NCBI RefSeq assembly: GCF_008065135.1
Contig: NZ_CP042914.1
Coordinates: 310,001 to 374,000 of the forward strand
Source: Roseimaritima ulvae
GTDB taxonomy: Bacteria; Planctomycetota; Planctomycetia; Pirellulales; Pirellulaceae
Direction of reading: 5' to 3'
Length of the DNA: 64,000 nucleotides
Shown in pieces: positions 1 through 8,898 of this stretch. Both the position numbers and the translations under genes were made by a program. A model generated the notes under the pieces. The model searched no databases. It had not been told where the DNA came from and saw only the letters and a program-made list of their open reading frames with translations. Positions within the stretch are counted from its first letter, which is position 1. Each line of letters opens with the position of its first letter.

Positions 1-756
1 GCGCTGTTTGGCCAAAATTGCACTCAAGCGGGGATGGTTAAAAACACCTACGGTACGGGCTGTTTCATGCTGATGAACATCGGCAACGAACCGAAGCCGT
101 CGCAGTGCAAATTGCTGACCACCGTGGCCTGTAGCACGGGAGACGTGCGGGAATACGCGCTGGAGGGCAGCATCTTTATCGCCGGCGCGATCGTGCAGTG
201 GTTGCGTGACGGGCTGGGCATCATCGAATCGTCGACGGAGGTGGAAGCTTTGGCGGCGAGTGTGGATGATACCGACGGCGTGTACTTGGTGCCCGCTTTC
301 GCCGGACTTGGGGCCCCGCACTGGGACGCCTATGCACGAGGCACTCTGGTCGGGCTGACCCGCGGCACCACAAAAGCTCATATCGCCAGGGCGGCATTGG
401 AAGGTATCGCCTTTCAGGTCGCCGATGTACTGGACGCCATGCGCCAGGATGCCGAACTGCCGATCGAAGAACTGCGAGTCGACGGCGGCGCGGCGGCCAA
501 TGATCTCCTAATGCAGTTTCAAGCCGACATCATCGGGGTCCCCGTGGTGCGTCCCAAGGTGATCGAAACGACCGCTTTGGGAGCCGCTTATCTGGCGGGT
601 TTGTCGAGTGGGTTCTGGAACAGCCTGCAAGAACTTTCTCAGGTCTGGCAAACCGAACGCGTCTTCAAGCCTCAGATGTCTGCTGAAGAAGTTGCCACCC
701 GTCGCAAACGTTGGACCGCGGCCCTGGATCGCGCCCGGTCCTGGGAACAGCCATAG
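1..756 (+). CDS. glpK: Glycerol kinase, C-terminal half (cut by window start)
   Basis: This enzyme phosphorylates glycerol with ATP to sn-glycerol 3-phosphate in the cytoplasm. The frame is open from base 1, so the gene starts outside the window and 251 codons are visible, about half of the usual ~500. Visible FGGY-kinase features are KNTYGTGCF near the start, [10 protein letters not shown] in the middle and [19 protein letters not shown] in the C-terminal nucleotide-binding part. The ATG at 34 is internal to the family alignment and is not the true start. glpD follows 9 bp after the stop, so the two are almost certainly co-transcribed, which matches their consecutive steps. The family assignment is secure. 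Confidence 0.96.
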   Translation, partial: ALFGQNCTQAGMVKNTYGTGCFMLMNIGNEPKPSQCKLLTTVACSTGDVREYALEGSIFIAGAIVQWLRDGLGIIESSTEVEALAASVDDTDGVYLVPAFAGLGAPHWDAYARGTLVGLTRGTTKAHIARAALEGIAFQVADVLDAMRQDAELPIEELRVDGGAAANDLLMQFQADIIGVPVVRPKVIETTALGAAYLAGLSSGFWNSLQELSQVWQTERVFKPQMSAEEVATRRKRWTAALDRARSWEQP

Positions 757-765
757 GAGTTGGGT

Positions 766-2331
766 ATGAGTCGAGAGAATTACATTGCCTGGCTGCGTGG
801 TCGAACCGAGCCGTGGGATTTGGTCATCATCGGCGGCGGTGCCACCGGCGTCGGTACCGCTCTGGACGCGGCCAGTCGTGGTCTGGATGTCGTGCTGTTG
901 GAACAATCCGATTTCGGCAAAGGCACCTCCAGCCGCAGCACCAAACTGGTGCATGGCGGCGTACGGTATCTGCAGCAGGGCAACATCACGCTGGTTCGTG
1001 ATGCCTTACGCGAACGGTCGTTGCTGCGCAACAACGCGCCGCACCTGGTTCACGACATGCCGTTTTTGATTCCCTGCCGAAATTTGTGGCAGCGGTTTTT
1101 TTACGGCGTTGGACTGAAGGTTTACGACCTGCTGGCGACCCGTAAGAGTTTCGGAAAGTCGCATGGTGTGTCTGGTGGCCAAGCCGTACGCCAGGTGCCC
1201 ACGATTCGTCGTGAGTTGTTGAGCAGCGGCGTGATCTACCACGATGGTCAGTTCGATGATGCGCGGCTGTTGATCAACATGGCTCAGACCGCTCATGAGC
1301 AAGGTGCCACGCTGTTGAACTATTTCGCCGTGACGGGGCTAACGAAAAACGCGAAAGGTAAAATCTCGGGCGTAGTAGCGGAAGATCGGGAAACCTCTGA
1401 AGCCTTCGAAATCGCGGCCCGTTGTGTGGTCAATGCGGCCGGGCCATTTTGCGATGCCGTGCGCAGGCTGGACGATCAGGATTGTGAACGCATGGTGGCG
1501 GCCAGTCAGGGCGTGCACATCGTTCTGCCGCGGTCGTTTTTTCCCGGTGACACCGCGCTGATTGTGCCCAAAACCTCCGACGGCCGGGTGCTGTTTATGA
1601 TCCCCTGGCATGATCATACGTTGGTGGGCACCACCGATACGTCGATCCCCACCGCGACGCTGGAGCCGACGGCGCAAGAGGATGAAATTCAGTTTCTGCT
1701 GGACACCACGGCCGAGTACTTAAATCAGGCACCCACGCGAGCGGATGTGTTGAGCGTGTTTGTGGGCATTCGTCCGTTGGTCAAAGGCGACAAGTCGGCT
1801 CGCACCGCGTCGTTGTCGCGCGACCATGTGATACGTGCCTCCGATTCGGGGCTGTTGACGATCACCGGCGGCAAGTGGACCACGGTGCGAAAAATGTCCG
1901 AAGACTGTGTCGACCGAGTGATCGAAGCGACAGGCCTGACCGCGCAGCCTTGCCCCACCAAAGAATTGCACCTGCACGGCTATCTGCAGCGACCCGAGGA
2001 TTCGCCGCGAGGTTATTACGGATCGGATCTGGCGGAGTTACAGTTGCTGGAATCCGAGACGCCCGAATTGTCGGTGCCTCTGCACGAGGGGCTCACCTTG
2101 CATGGTTCGGACGTTGTCTGGGCGGTGCGGCAGGAGTCCGCGCGGACGGTGGAAGACGTGCTGGCGCGGCGAGCACGTAGCCTGTTTTTGAACGCACCCG
2201 CAGCCGTTGAGGTGGCGCCCAAAGTGGCCGAATTGATGGCGGCCGAGTTGGGCCAGGACGCGGCGTGGTGCGAAGACCAAGTTTCACAGTTCAACGCGAC
2301 GGCAAAACATTATCTGATTGATCACTCGTAG
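766..2331 (+). CDS. glpD: Aerobic-type glycerol-3-phosphate dehydrogenase (FAD)
   Basis: This enzyme oxidises glycerol 3-phosphate to dihydroxyacetone phosphate and passes electrons to quinone at the membrane. The predicted protein is 521 aa, normal for GlpD. Residues about 20-40 carry the FAD dinucleotide-binding motif IIGGGATGVG, followed by STKLVHGGVRYLQQG, typical of the family. The C-terminal half has the HVIRASDSGLLTITGGKWTT block. I chose the ATG at 766 because AGGAG lies at 755-759 with 6-nt spacing; a TTG at 760 is in frame but badly placed. The TAG stop (2329-2331) lies inside the GTAG head of a hairpin repeat. Confidence 0.96.
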   Translation: MSRENYIAWLRGRTEPWDLVIIGGGATGVGTALDAASRGLDVVLLEQSDFGKGTSSRSTKLVHGGVRYLQQGNITLVRDALRERSLLRNNAPHLVHDMPFLIPCRNLWQRFFYGVGLKVYDLLATRKSFGKSHGVSGGQAVRQVPTIRRELLSSGVIYHDGQFDDARLLINMAQTAHEQGATLLNYFAVTGLTKNAKGKISGVVAEDRETSEAFEIAARCVVNAAGPFCDAVRRLDDQDCERMVAASQGVHIVLPRSFFPGDTALIVPKTSDGRVLFMIPWHDHTLVGTTDTSIPTATLEPTAQEDEIQFLLDTTAEYLNQAPTRADVLSVFVGIRPLVKGDKSARTASLSRDHVIRASDSGLLTITGGKWTTVRKMSEDCVDRVIEATGLTAQPCPTKELHLHGYLQRPEDSPRGYYGSDLAELQLLESETPELSVPLHEGLTLHGSDVVWAVRQESARTVEDVLARRARSLFLNAPAAVEVAPKVAELMAAELGQDAAWCEDQVSQFNATAKHYLIDHS

Positions 2332-2423
2332 CTACCTTCGCCAGAAGGTGGGCCCCGATCCGCTCGTAGCTACCTTCGCCAGAAGGTGGGAGATCGGCTC
2401 CACGCTCTGGCGAGCGTAGCTAC
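2328..2423. repeat. Three REP-like hairpins (CGCCAG-loop family)
   Basis: Two direct copies of GTAGCTACCTTCGCCAGAAG (start 2328 and 2366, each continuing GTGG) are followed by one inverted copy with a different stem (2400-2423; read on the minus strand as GTAGCTACGCT, CGCCAG, AGCGTGG). Each can fold into a short hairpin with a GCCA loop. The cluster fills the gap between glpD and glpF and overlaps the glpD stop codon. It may affect mRNA end formation or stability, but that is inference. Confidence 0.85.
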
Positions 2424-2451
2424 GACGCTACAACTCATCTAGGAATCGAAT

Positions 2452-3198
2452 ATGTCGCCATTTGTTGCTGAGTTTATTGGAACGATGATGCTGGTGCTGT
2501 TTGGCAACGGCGTGGTGGCCAACGTGGTTTTGGCTCGCACCAAGGGCAACGGTTCAGGCTGGATCGTGATCACCGCGGGCTGGGGCATCGCCGTGTTTGT
2601 GGGGGCCTTCTGTGCCGGGGATTTCAGCGGTGCCCATTTGAATCCCGCCGTTACAGCGGCGATGCTGATCGCTGGCAAGTTGCCCTGGTCCGCGGGGGTC
2701 AGCTACTGTGCGGCGCAGATGCTGGGGGCCATTACTGGCGCGGCATTGGTGTTTTTGTTCTATCGCGAACACTTTAAAGCCAGCGACGACGCGGAGGGCA
2801 AGCTGGCGTGTTTTTGTACGTCGCCCAATATTCGCAATCTTCCTCAGGCGTTCTTTTGCGAAGTCGTTGGCACCTTCGCGTTGATCTTGCCCATCTTTTT
2901 GATCGTCACCCCCAGCCTGACGCAAGGCGACGTTCCCGCCGATACCGATCCGACGCTGGGGTTGGGCTCGCTGGGGTACCTCACCGTGGGGCTGCTGGTG
3001 TTTGGGATCGGCCTGTCCCTGGGCGGCACCACCGGGTACGCCATCAACCCGGCACGCGACCTGGGGCCGCGTCTGGTCCACGCTCTGTGGCCGATTCCCG
3101 GCAAACGGGACAGCGACTGGAGGTATGCCTGGGTACCGGTCGTGGGGCCGCTGGTCGGAGGAGCTTTGGCGGCAATCGTCTACAAGCTGATCGCCTAG
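2452..3198 (+). CDS. glpF: Aquaglyceroporin / glycerol facilitator (MIP family)
   Basis: This inner-membrane channel lets glycerol diffuse into the cell. The 248-aa protein is the usual size and is strongly hydrophobic with six predicted membrane spans. Both half-helix signature motifs are present: HLNPAVT near residue 63 and INPARD near residue 199. The aspartate after the second NPAR is the classical mark of glycerol-conducting members, as opposed to water-only channels. The start is supported by AGGAA at 2441-2445, 6 nt before the ATG. Its place downstream of glpK and glpD completes a glycerol uptake and catabolism unit. Confidence 0.93.
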   Translation: MSPFVAEFIGTMMLVLFGNGVVANVVLARTKGNGSGWIVITAGWGIAVFVGAFCAGDFSGAHLNPAVTAAMLIAGKLPWSAGVSYCAAQMLGAITGAALVFLFYREHFKASDDAEGKLACFCTSPNIRNLPQAFFCEVVGTFALILPIFLIVTPSLTQGDVPADTDPTLGLGSLGYLTVGLLVFGIGLSLGGTTGYAINPARDLGPRLVHALWPIPGKRDSDWRYAWVPVVGPLVGGALAAIVYKLIA

Positions 3199-3223
3199 CT
3201 ACAATAGGCACCCAGTGGTAGTG

Positions 3224-3288
3224 GTAGCCGAGCGTCGCCAGACTTTGGAAAGCGGCTCGTGCATCCAATCTCTGGCGAGATCGGCTAC
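3224..3288. repeat. Inverted pair of REP-like hairpins (CGCCAG loop)
   Basis: The left copy begins GTAGCCGAGCGTCGCCAGAC and the right copy, on the opposite strand, reads GTAGCCGATCTCGCCAGAGA. The two GTAG ends point outward, as in a BIME. The pair lies just upstream of the ceramidase-like gene and may overlap its promoter region. Confidence 0.85.
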
Positions 3289-3312
3289 GGGATTCATTCT
3301 ACATTCACGAAG

Positions 3313-4929
3313 ATGAGCACCATGTATCCAACTCGAATCCATCGTGGGGCAGCGAATCAACGCGGTTTTTTCGTAGCTACGCTCGCCAGAGCGTGGGAAA
3401 CCTCAGCCACCCCCCTGCTGGCCTTTGTTCTTGCCGCGACGCTCGCTGGGCAAACCGCGAGGGCCGAAACGCCTCGGCCCGACACCCCCCAACCCGACAC
3501 CCTGATGGCGGGCGTGGCCAAGGTCGACATCACCGATCGCGAGGCCGGACCGGTCAACGATCCGCTGTACGTCAAAGCGATCGTGCTGAAATCGGATACG
3601 GAGACCGCGGTGTTGGTTTCGGTCGACGCGGTGGCGATCGGCGAGATCGGACGGATCTCCAACGACTACCTGCCCACCGTTCGCACGCGGCTGCAGCAGG
3701 AACTGGGCATCGCGCCGGCGAACGTATTGATCAATGCCAGTCATTGTCATGGAGTCGTATGTGCCGACGTCGATGAAAAAACCGTGCAGGCCGTCACGCA
3801 GGCGACGAAAAATATGGTGCCGGTAAAGATCGGTGCGGGGGTCGGTCACGAAGATCGGATCATGGAGAACCGACGACTGAAGTTGAAAAGCGGCAAAGAG
3901 GCCGACGTGCGACACGCGTATTCGCTGCCACCCGATGAAGAGGTGGCCGAGGTGGGGCCGGTGGATCCACAGATCGGCATCCTGCGGCTGGATCGTTTGG
4001 ACGGCCGAACGTTGGCCGTCGTTTACAACTTTGCCTGCCATCCGATTCAAGGGGTGCCCAGTGGCGGCAACACGGCCGACATCATCGGCTTCGCGTCGAA
4101 GGTGATCGAGGAAAACTTAAGCGACGACACGCTGGCTCTGTTTCTGCAAGGCTGCGGCGGCGACATCAACCCAGTGACGTATAAAGCCGTCGAGCACCCT
4201 CGCAGCGCCGAACCGCTGGGCAACCTGTTGGGACTCAGCACCCTCCGTGCGGTGCGCAAGATCGAATGCCAAGCCGACCAGCGGCTGACGGTTCGCTCGG
4301 AAACGCTGGCACTGCCGCGCGGCGACCGGACCGAAAGGATCCACCAGTTGGAAATTGAACAGCAGCGTCTGTTGCAGTCGCTCAAGGGCACCAGTCTGAA
4401 TTTGAAGACGTTTCTGCCGCTGGTTGTGAAATACAATTTGTCCGAGGAGTTTCCTTCGTATTACTCGCACCGTTACCTGCATGACGAGAAGCTGGGCCGC
4501 GACGATCTTCGCAAACTGGATAGTGAAAACCGCCGCAACATGAAGGCTTACATCCAGAACATCCATACCATGGAAGCGCTGACGCGGGTGCAAGCCAATC
4601 TGTCACTGCTGCGAAAACATCAGCGTGCGATGGTGGATTCCGGTAAACGCACGGTGGACGTGGAATTGGCGGCGATGCGGATCGGCGATTTTGTATTAAC
4701 GACTTTTCCTGGTGAATTGACAGTGCAGATCGGCTTGAACATCAAGCAGCAGTCGCCGCATCCGCAAACGTTCGTGGCCGGCTACACCAACGGCTATATC
4801 TACTACGCACCGACAGCGGAGCAGTTGCAGAACGTAGGCGGGGCTCAGGAAGATAGCGATTGCATCTTGGCGCCGCAGTGGCAGTCGATCTACGAAACCA
4901 AAGTGGCCGCGATGTTGGAGAACCTGTGA
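3313..4929 (+). CDS. Exported neutral/alkaline ceramidase-like protein
   Basis: This 538-aa protein belongs to the planctomycete group related to the N-terminal domain of neutral/alkaline non-lysosomal ceramidase, a zinc amidase fold. Features seen are GVAKVDITDRE near the mature N-terminus, a His-rich INASHCHGVV in the place of the ceramidase THTH metal motif, NFACHPIQGV, and FLQGCGGDINPV. A hydrophobic segment ending QTARA looks like a signal peptide, but a ~34-residue tail precedes it, and that tail contains a translated REP copy (3373-3396). Start candidates are ATG 3313, ATG 3322 and a poor GTG at 3259. The symporter gene follows 1 bp after the stop, implying a two-gene operon. The substrate is unknown; many family members are not true ceramidases. 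Confidence 0.75.
   Translation: MSTMYPTRIHRGAANQRGFFVATLARAWETSATPLLAFVLAATLAGQTARAETPRPDTPQPDTLMAGVAKVDITDREAGPVNDPLYVKAIVLKSDTETAVLVSVDAVAIGEIGRISNDYLPTVRTRLQQELGIAPANVLINASHCHGVVCADVDEKTVQAVTQATKNMVPVKIGAGVGHEDRIMENRRLKLKSGKEADVRHAYSLPPDEEVAEVGPVDPQIGILRLDRLDGRTLAVVYNFACHPIQGVPSGGNTADIIGFASKVIEENLSDDTLALFLQGCGGDINPVTYKAVEHPRSAEPLGNLLGLSTLRAVRKIECQADQRLTVRSETLALPRGDRTERIHQLEIEQQRLLQSLKGTSLNLKTFLPLVVKYNLSEEFPSYYSHRYLHDEKLGRDDLRKLDSENRRNMKAYIQNIHTMEALTRVQANLSLLRKHQRAMVDSGKRTVDVELAAMRIGDFVLTTFPGELTVQIGLNIKQQSPHPQTFVAGYTNGYIYYAPTAEQLQNVGGAQEDSDCILAPQWQSIYETKVAAMLENL
3373..3396 (+). repeat. REP-like hairpin inside a coding region
   Basis: GTAGCTACGCTCGCCAGAGC followed by GTGG is the same unit found between genes elsewhere in the window. 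Here it is read in frame as part of the N-terminal extension of the ceramidase-like protein (residues about 21-28). Confidence 0.85.
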
Positions 4930-4930
4930 G

Positions 4931-7057
4931 ATGACAACTATTGATTACATCGTCTTGGGCGGCTATTTCCTGGTCATGATTTCGATTGGCCTGTGGGCCA
5001 TGCGGCGGGTCAGCGACCAGGAAGATTACTTCATGGGCGGCCGCGGGTTTGGCAAGCTGCTGCAGACCTTTGCCGCCTTTGGTGCCGGCACCGGCGCACA
5101 CGAACCCGTGCAGGTGGGCAGCACGGCGTGGAATAGCGGCTTGAGTGGTGTGTGGTCGGCGTTGATGTGGTTGTTCGTGACGCCGATCTACTGGATCACG
5201 GCGGTGTGGTATCGCCGCATGCGGCATTTGACGTTGGGCGATTGGTTTGTCGAGCGTTACGAATCGCGTTCGATGGGCGCGGCCTACACGATGTTTGCGA
5301 TTGTGTTCTACATGGTTTACCTATCGACCATGTTTTCCGCGATCGCGGCGTTTGCGGTTCCATTGATGGACATCGAAACCGGTTTGGGCGGCTACGATTT
5401 GAAGTACACGCTGATACCGGCGATCGCCGCCGTGGTGATTTTGTATGGAGTGCTGGGCGGTTTGACGGCCGCGTATTGGACCGACTTAATCCAAGGCCTA
5501 TTTATTATCCTGTTGTCGGTGTTGTTGATCCCCTATGGCTTGTGGGCCTTGGCCAAGCGGTTTGGTGGGGAAGGACAGCAGGGCTTGATGGATGGTTTTC
5601 GGATCCTGCACGAGCGAGTTTCGAGCGACCATTTCAGTTTGTTTTCGGGGCCCAGCAGCGGTGAATTTCCGATCCACTACATCCTTTCGCTGTCGTTGTT
5701 GGGGATGGTCGGGATTGTCGTCCAGCCGCATTTCATCGCGACCGGGGGCGGTTCGGCCAAGAGTGAGGATGAAGCTCGCATCGGCTTGGTCGTCGGTAAC
5801 TTTCTGAAGCGACTTTGTACCGCCGGTTGGGCGCTGACGGCCCTGATCGCTCTGGCACTGCTGGCCGGCAGTTCGGAAATTGTTGCCAACCCCGATCGCG
5901 TCTGGGGTGTGGCCGCAAGAGAGATTCTCGGACCGCTGAACCTAGGACTGGTCGGCTTGATGCTGGCTTGTCTGCTGGCCGCGATGATGAGTTCGGCGGA
6001 TACCTACATGCTGGTGACGTCGGCCCTGGTGGTTCGCAACGTTTACGCGGCGTACATCAATAAAGATGCGGATGAAAAACAGTACGTGATGGTGGGGCGA
6101 CTTACGGGGCTGGTGATCATTGTCGGAGCGGCGGCGTTTGCAATGCTGGTTGGCAACGTGTTCACGCAGTTTAAGATGGCGATGGAGTTGCCGATTTTGT
6201 TTGCGGCTCCGTTTTGGGTGGGCATGTACTGGCGGAAGGCGAATCGGTTTGCCGTGTGGGGAACGATTCTGTTTTCGCTGTTGGTGTTCTTTGTACTGCC
6301 CGTGGCGATTCCCCTGATCAACCCGAGCTTGCGCAGCGACCCTGCCCTGGCGACGACCACCAATGTCACCATGACCACGTTCGAGCGAGCGGCGACCGGC
6401 GCCGACGTGGCTCGCCACGAAGCTTGGCTGGCAGCCAAAGCGGAAGCGCCCGATGCGGAGCTTGGCCCGGAACCACCGAAAGCCGTGCTGGGAGAGCCGA
6501 TCACGATCACGATGAAGACGGGCGGCAAGTCGATTTTTTGGCGAGAAGGGGTGCTGCCGGTGGGCAGGCAAGTCAGAGAACCAGTCAATGGTTGGTTTTT
6601 GGAAAACGGGAAGGTCGAGATCTATCGCTTCGAGGGAGCGAAGTACGGCGAAGGCTCGCTGAATCTGGACTTCCTGTTGTATTCAGCGGCCGGGGTCGAC
6701 CTGTCCGGCGTCTCCAAAGCCACCTTGGAAACGCTGCGTTTACCGCCCCGTTTGTTGACGCCGTTTCTGGTCCTGATACTGCTCAGCTACGTCACGCCGC
6801 GAGGCCACATGGATGTCTTAAATCGCTACTTTGCCAAGATGAATACGCCGGTCGCTGCGGATCCGCAGGCCGATTCTAAGGCGCTTGAGTATGCTTATGT
6901 GCATCCGTTTTCGACAGCCAAGCGGAAACTGTTCCCGGCTTCGGATTGGGAGTTTGTCAAACCGACCCGCAAGGATGTGATTGGGTTCGTCGCATCATGT
7001 TTGGTTTGCGGACTGATCATCGGGCTGTTGATGCTGTTGGCTAGTATCGGCAGTTAG
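4931..7057 (+). CDS. Sodium:solute symporter family (SSS) transporter
   Basis: The 708-aa inner-membrane protein begins MTTIDYIVLGGYFLVMISI, a typical first SSS helix, followed by the DYFMGGRGFGKLLQTFAAFG block. Later helices include MLACLLAAMMSSADTYMLV, the conserved sodium-site helix. It should couple uptake of an organic solute to sodium. The family has about 13 helices. Unusually, a soluble stretch of about 150 residues (roughly 460-610) separates the last helices. The gene starts 1 bp after the ceramidase-like gene, so the solute may be a product of that hydrolase; this is inference. Confidence 0.88.
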   Translation: MTTIDYIVLGGYFLVMISIGLWAMRRVSDQEDYFMGGRGFGKLLQTFAAFGAGTGAHEPVQVGSTAWNSGLSGVWSALMWLFVTPIYWITAVWYRRMRHLTLGDWFVERYESRSMGAAYTMFAIVFYMVYLSTMFSAIAAFAVPLMDIETGLGGYDLKYTLIPAIAAVVILYGVLGGLTAAYWTDLIQGLFIILLSVLLIPYGLWALAKRFGGEGQQGLMDGFRILHERVSSDHFSLFSGPSSGEFPIHYILSLSLLGMVGIVVQPHFIATGGGSAKSEDEARIGLVVGNFLKRLCTAGWALTALIALALLAGSSEIVANPDRVWGVAAREILGPLNLGLVGLMLACLLAAMMSSADTYMLVTSALVVRNVYAAYINKDADEKQYVMVGRLTGLVIIVGAAAFAMLVGNVFTQFKMAMELPILFAAPFWVGMYWRKANRFAVWGTILFSLLVFFVLPVAIPLINPSLRSDPALATTTNVTMTTFERAATGADVARHEAWLAAKAEAPDAELGPEPPKAVLGEPITITMKTGGKSIFWREGVLPVGRQVREPVNGWFLENGKVEIYRFEGAKYGEGSLNLDFLLYSAAGVDLSGVSKATLETLRLPPRLLTPFLVLILLSYVTPRGHMDVLNRYFAKMNTPVAADPQADSKALEYAYVHPFSTAKRKLFPASDWEFVKPTRKDVIGFVASCLVCGLIIGLLMLLASIGS

Positions 7058-7105
7058 CAGGCTGTGGAATGAATTGTTTAACCGATTGCGCTGCAGCCGA
7101 GCAGC

Positions 7106-7258
7106 GTAGCATGGGCCCCTGGCCCGTGTGTCGAGCGCATCGGCCGATGTAGTGGTTGGAGTCCAGCCTATTCGCAGGTTGTTTGCCGGAACAGGAGACA
7201 CGGCCCGGGGGACCATGCTACGAAGATGCGCGGTACACGGCCCGGGGGACCATGTTAC
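7106..7258. repeat. Three GGGCC-type REP-like repeats
   Basis: One forward copy (7106-7128, GTAGCATGGGCC...GGCCCGTG) and two reverse copies (7199-7221 and 7236-7258) fill the space between the convergent symporter and sulfatase genes. The last copy ends only 1 bp before the sulfatase stop codon. Each can form a hairpin with one G-T pair. The gap contains nothing else I recognise. Confidence 0.85.
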
Positions 7259-7259
7259 G

Positions 7260-8729
7260 TTACGGACGCAGCGTCTGCGGCTGGGGTGTGCTGCCTTCGT
7301 CGATGCGTCCTCGCTGGCGTTGCCCCGCCCCTTTCCGTCCTCGGTCCCCCAAGTCCGCTCGAGCTTGTTCGGCCAGCTTCTGCAATCGCTCGACCACCTG
7401 CGGATGTTGATCCGCCACGTTGTGTTCACAGGCGATGTCGTTGACGACGTTGAACAGCAACAGCGCAGGCGGTTGCTTGGCGTTGAAATGCGGATGCCGC
7501 GCGGCCGTGACCGGCAAGAACAATTTCCAAGGGCCGCTGCGGACCGCTTGCAGTTGATCTTGATGGTAATAATAAAACGCCTCGTAGGGCGACTTGGCAT
7601 CGGCGTCGCCGAACAGCAGCGGAGCAATATTGTGGCCATCGATTTTGTTTTCCGTTTGCAGCTTCCCACCGGCCATGGCGGTAAACGTTGGCAGCAGATC
7701 CATCGTGGTAGCCAGTTCGTCGCAAACCGTTCCGGCGGGGATCTTGCCCGGTTGCCAGACGATCGTGGGTACGCGAAAGGCGCCTTCGCTGGTTGTGTAG
7801 CCGCGGCCGTGGAGCGGTTGGTTGGAGCCGCGGCTGAGGTCGCCGGGACGTCGAGCGATCGGCGCGCCGTTGTCGGAGGTCCAAATCACAAACGTGTTCT
7901 CCGCGATTCCTAATTCCTGCAGCTGATTCAACATCACGCCCATCGACCAGTCCAGCTCTTCGATCGCGTCGCCCCACGGCCCGTTGTTACTTTTGCCCTT
8001 GAACTGTGGGCTGGAGAAAGGCGTCGAGGTGCTGCCCGGCATGGCCTGGGGGAAGTACAGGAAGAAGGGCTCGTCGCGATGCTGGGCAATCCACTGCATA
8101 GCCCGCTCGGTATAACGTTTGGTTAAACCGTCGCGGTCGCAGGGAGCTTCGATGACGGTTTCGTTTTCCATCAATGGCAGCGGCGGCCACTTCGACCCAT
8201 CGGTCCACACCCGAGCGGTCATGTCGTCGGAGTACGGCACGCCAAAGAACCAATCAAACCCCTGCCGCGTGGGCAGGAATTGTGGTTGGTCGCCGAGGTG
8301 CCATTTGCCCACGATGGCCGTTGCATAGCCTTGCTGCTTTAAAGCTTCGGCGATCGTATGTTCGTCGGGGTGCAGACCGTAGGGAGATAGCGGACGCAGC
8401 ACCAGGCCATCGCGAGGGTTGGTGTGCATGCCCACGCGTTGCGAATAACAACCCGTCATGATGCTGGCTCGTGAGGGCGTGCAGACGCCGGCCGTGACGC
8501 AGAAATGCGTGAACTTGCGACCTTCTTTGGCCATCCGGTTCAGATTGGGCGTGCGGTGCAACGTCGAGCCAAACGGTTCGATGTCGCCGTAGCCCAGGTT
8601 GTCGCAGAACACGATGATGAAGTTCGGCGGGCGTTGGTCAGCGGCCGGAATTTGGTCGGCGGCATGTAGTTCAGGTGCGACCAGGGGAACCACGGCGAAT
8701 AGACAAAGGCGGCATAGGTGGCGGATCAT
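7260..8729 (-). CDS. Secreted arylsulfatase-type sulfatase
   Basis: This enzyme hydrolyses sulfate esters. The mature part begins NFIIVFCDNLGYGDIEPFG, giving metal ligands near the start, and contains the formylglycine signature GVCTPSRASIMTG, whose Cys must be converted by a sulfatase-modifying enzyme. NAFVIWTSDNGAP-type residues (seen as VIWTSDNGAPIARR) form a second metal site. I chose ATG 8729, which gives 489 aa starting MIRHLCRLCLFAVVPLV, a clear signal peptide; the longer reading from 8864 adds an unconvincing tail. The substrate is not predictable, but planctomycete sulfatases commonly act on sulfated algal polysaccharides. Confidence 0.92.
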   Translation of the reverse strand: MIRHLCRLCLFAVVPLVAPELHAADQIPAADQRPPNFIIVFCDNLGYGDIEPFGSTLHRTPNLNRMAKEGRKFTHFCVTAGVCTPSRASIMTGCYSQRVGMHTNPRDGLVLRPLSPYGLHPDEHTIAEALKQQGYATAIVGKWHLGDQPQFLPTRQGFDWFFGVPYSDDMTARVWTDGSKWPPLPLMENETVIEAPCDRDGLTKRYTERAMQWIAQHRDEPFFLYFPQAMPGSTSTPFSSPQFKGKSNNGPWGDAIEELDWSMGVMLNQLQELGIAENTFVIWTSDNGAPIARRPGDLSRGSNQPLHGRGYTTSEGAFRVPTIVWQPGKIPAGTVCDELATTMDLLPTFTAMAGGKLQTENKIDGHNIAPLLFGDADAKSPYEAFYYYHQDQLQAVRSGPWKLFLPVTAARHPHFNAKQPPALLLFNVVNDIACEHNVADQHPQVVERLQKLAEQARADLGDRGRKGAGQRQRGRIDEGSTPQPQTLRP

Positions 8730-8825
8730 AAGTAAAGATTCACGAGGGGGGCGTTGGTGAGTGAGGTCAAAGGCATTCGTTCCGGGGCTGCCGTCACAAA
8801 TTTCGGAGTCGCGGGCGGCTTTTTG

Positions 8826-8887
8826 TAGCATGGGGAAAAGGCCCGTGTACTCTGCTGCCGACACACGGGCCAGGGGCCCATGCTACG
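8826..8887. repeat. Inverted pair of GGGCC-type REP-like repeats
   Basis: A degenerate left copy (GTAGCATGGGGAAAAGGCCC) faces an intact right copy ending GGGGCCCATGCTAC. The pair separates the sulfatase from the next gene upstream on the same strand. Confidence 0.8.
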
Positions 8888-8898
8888 GGCAATTGGGT

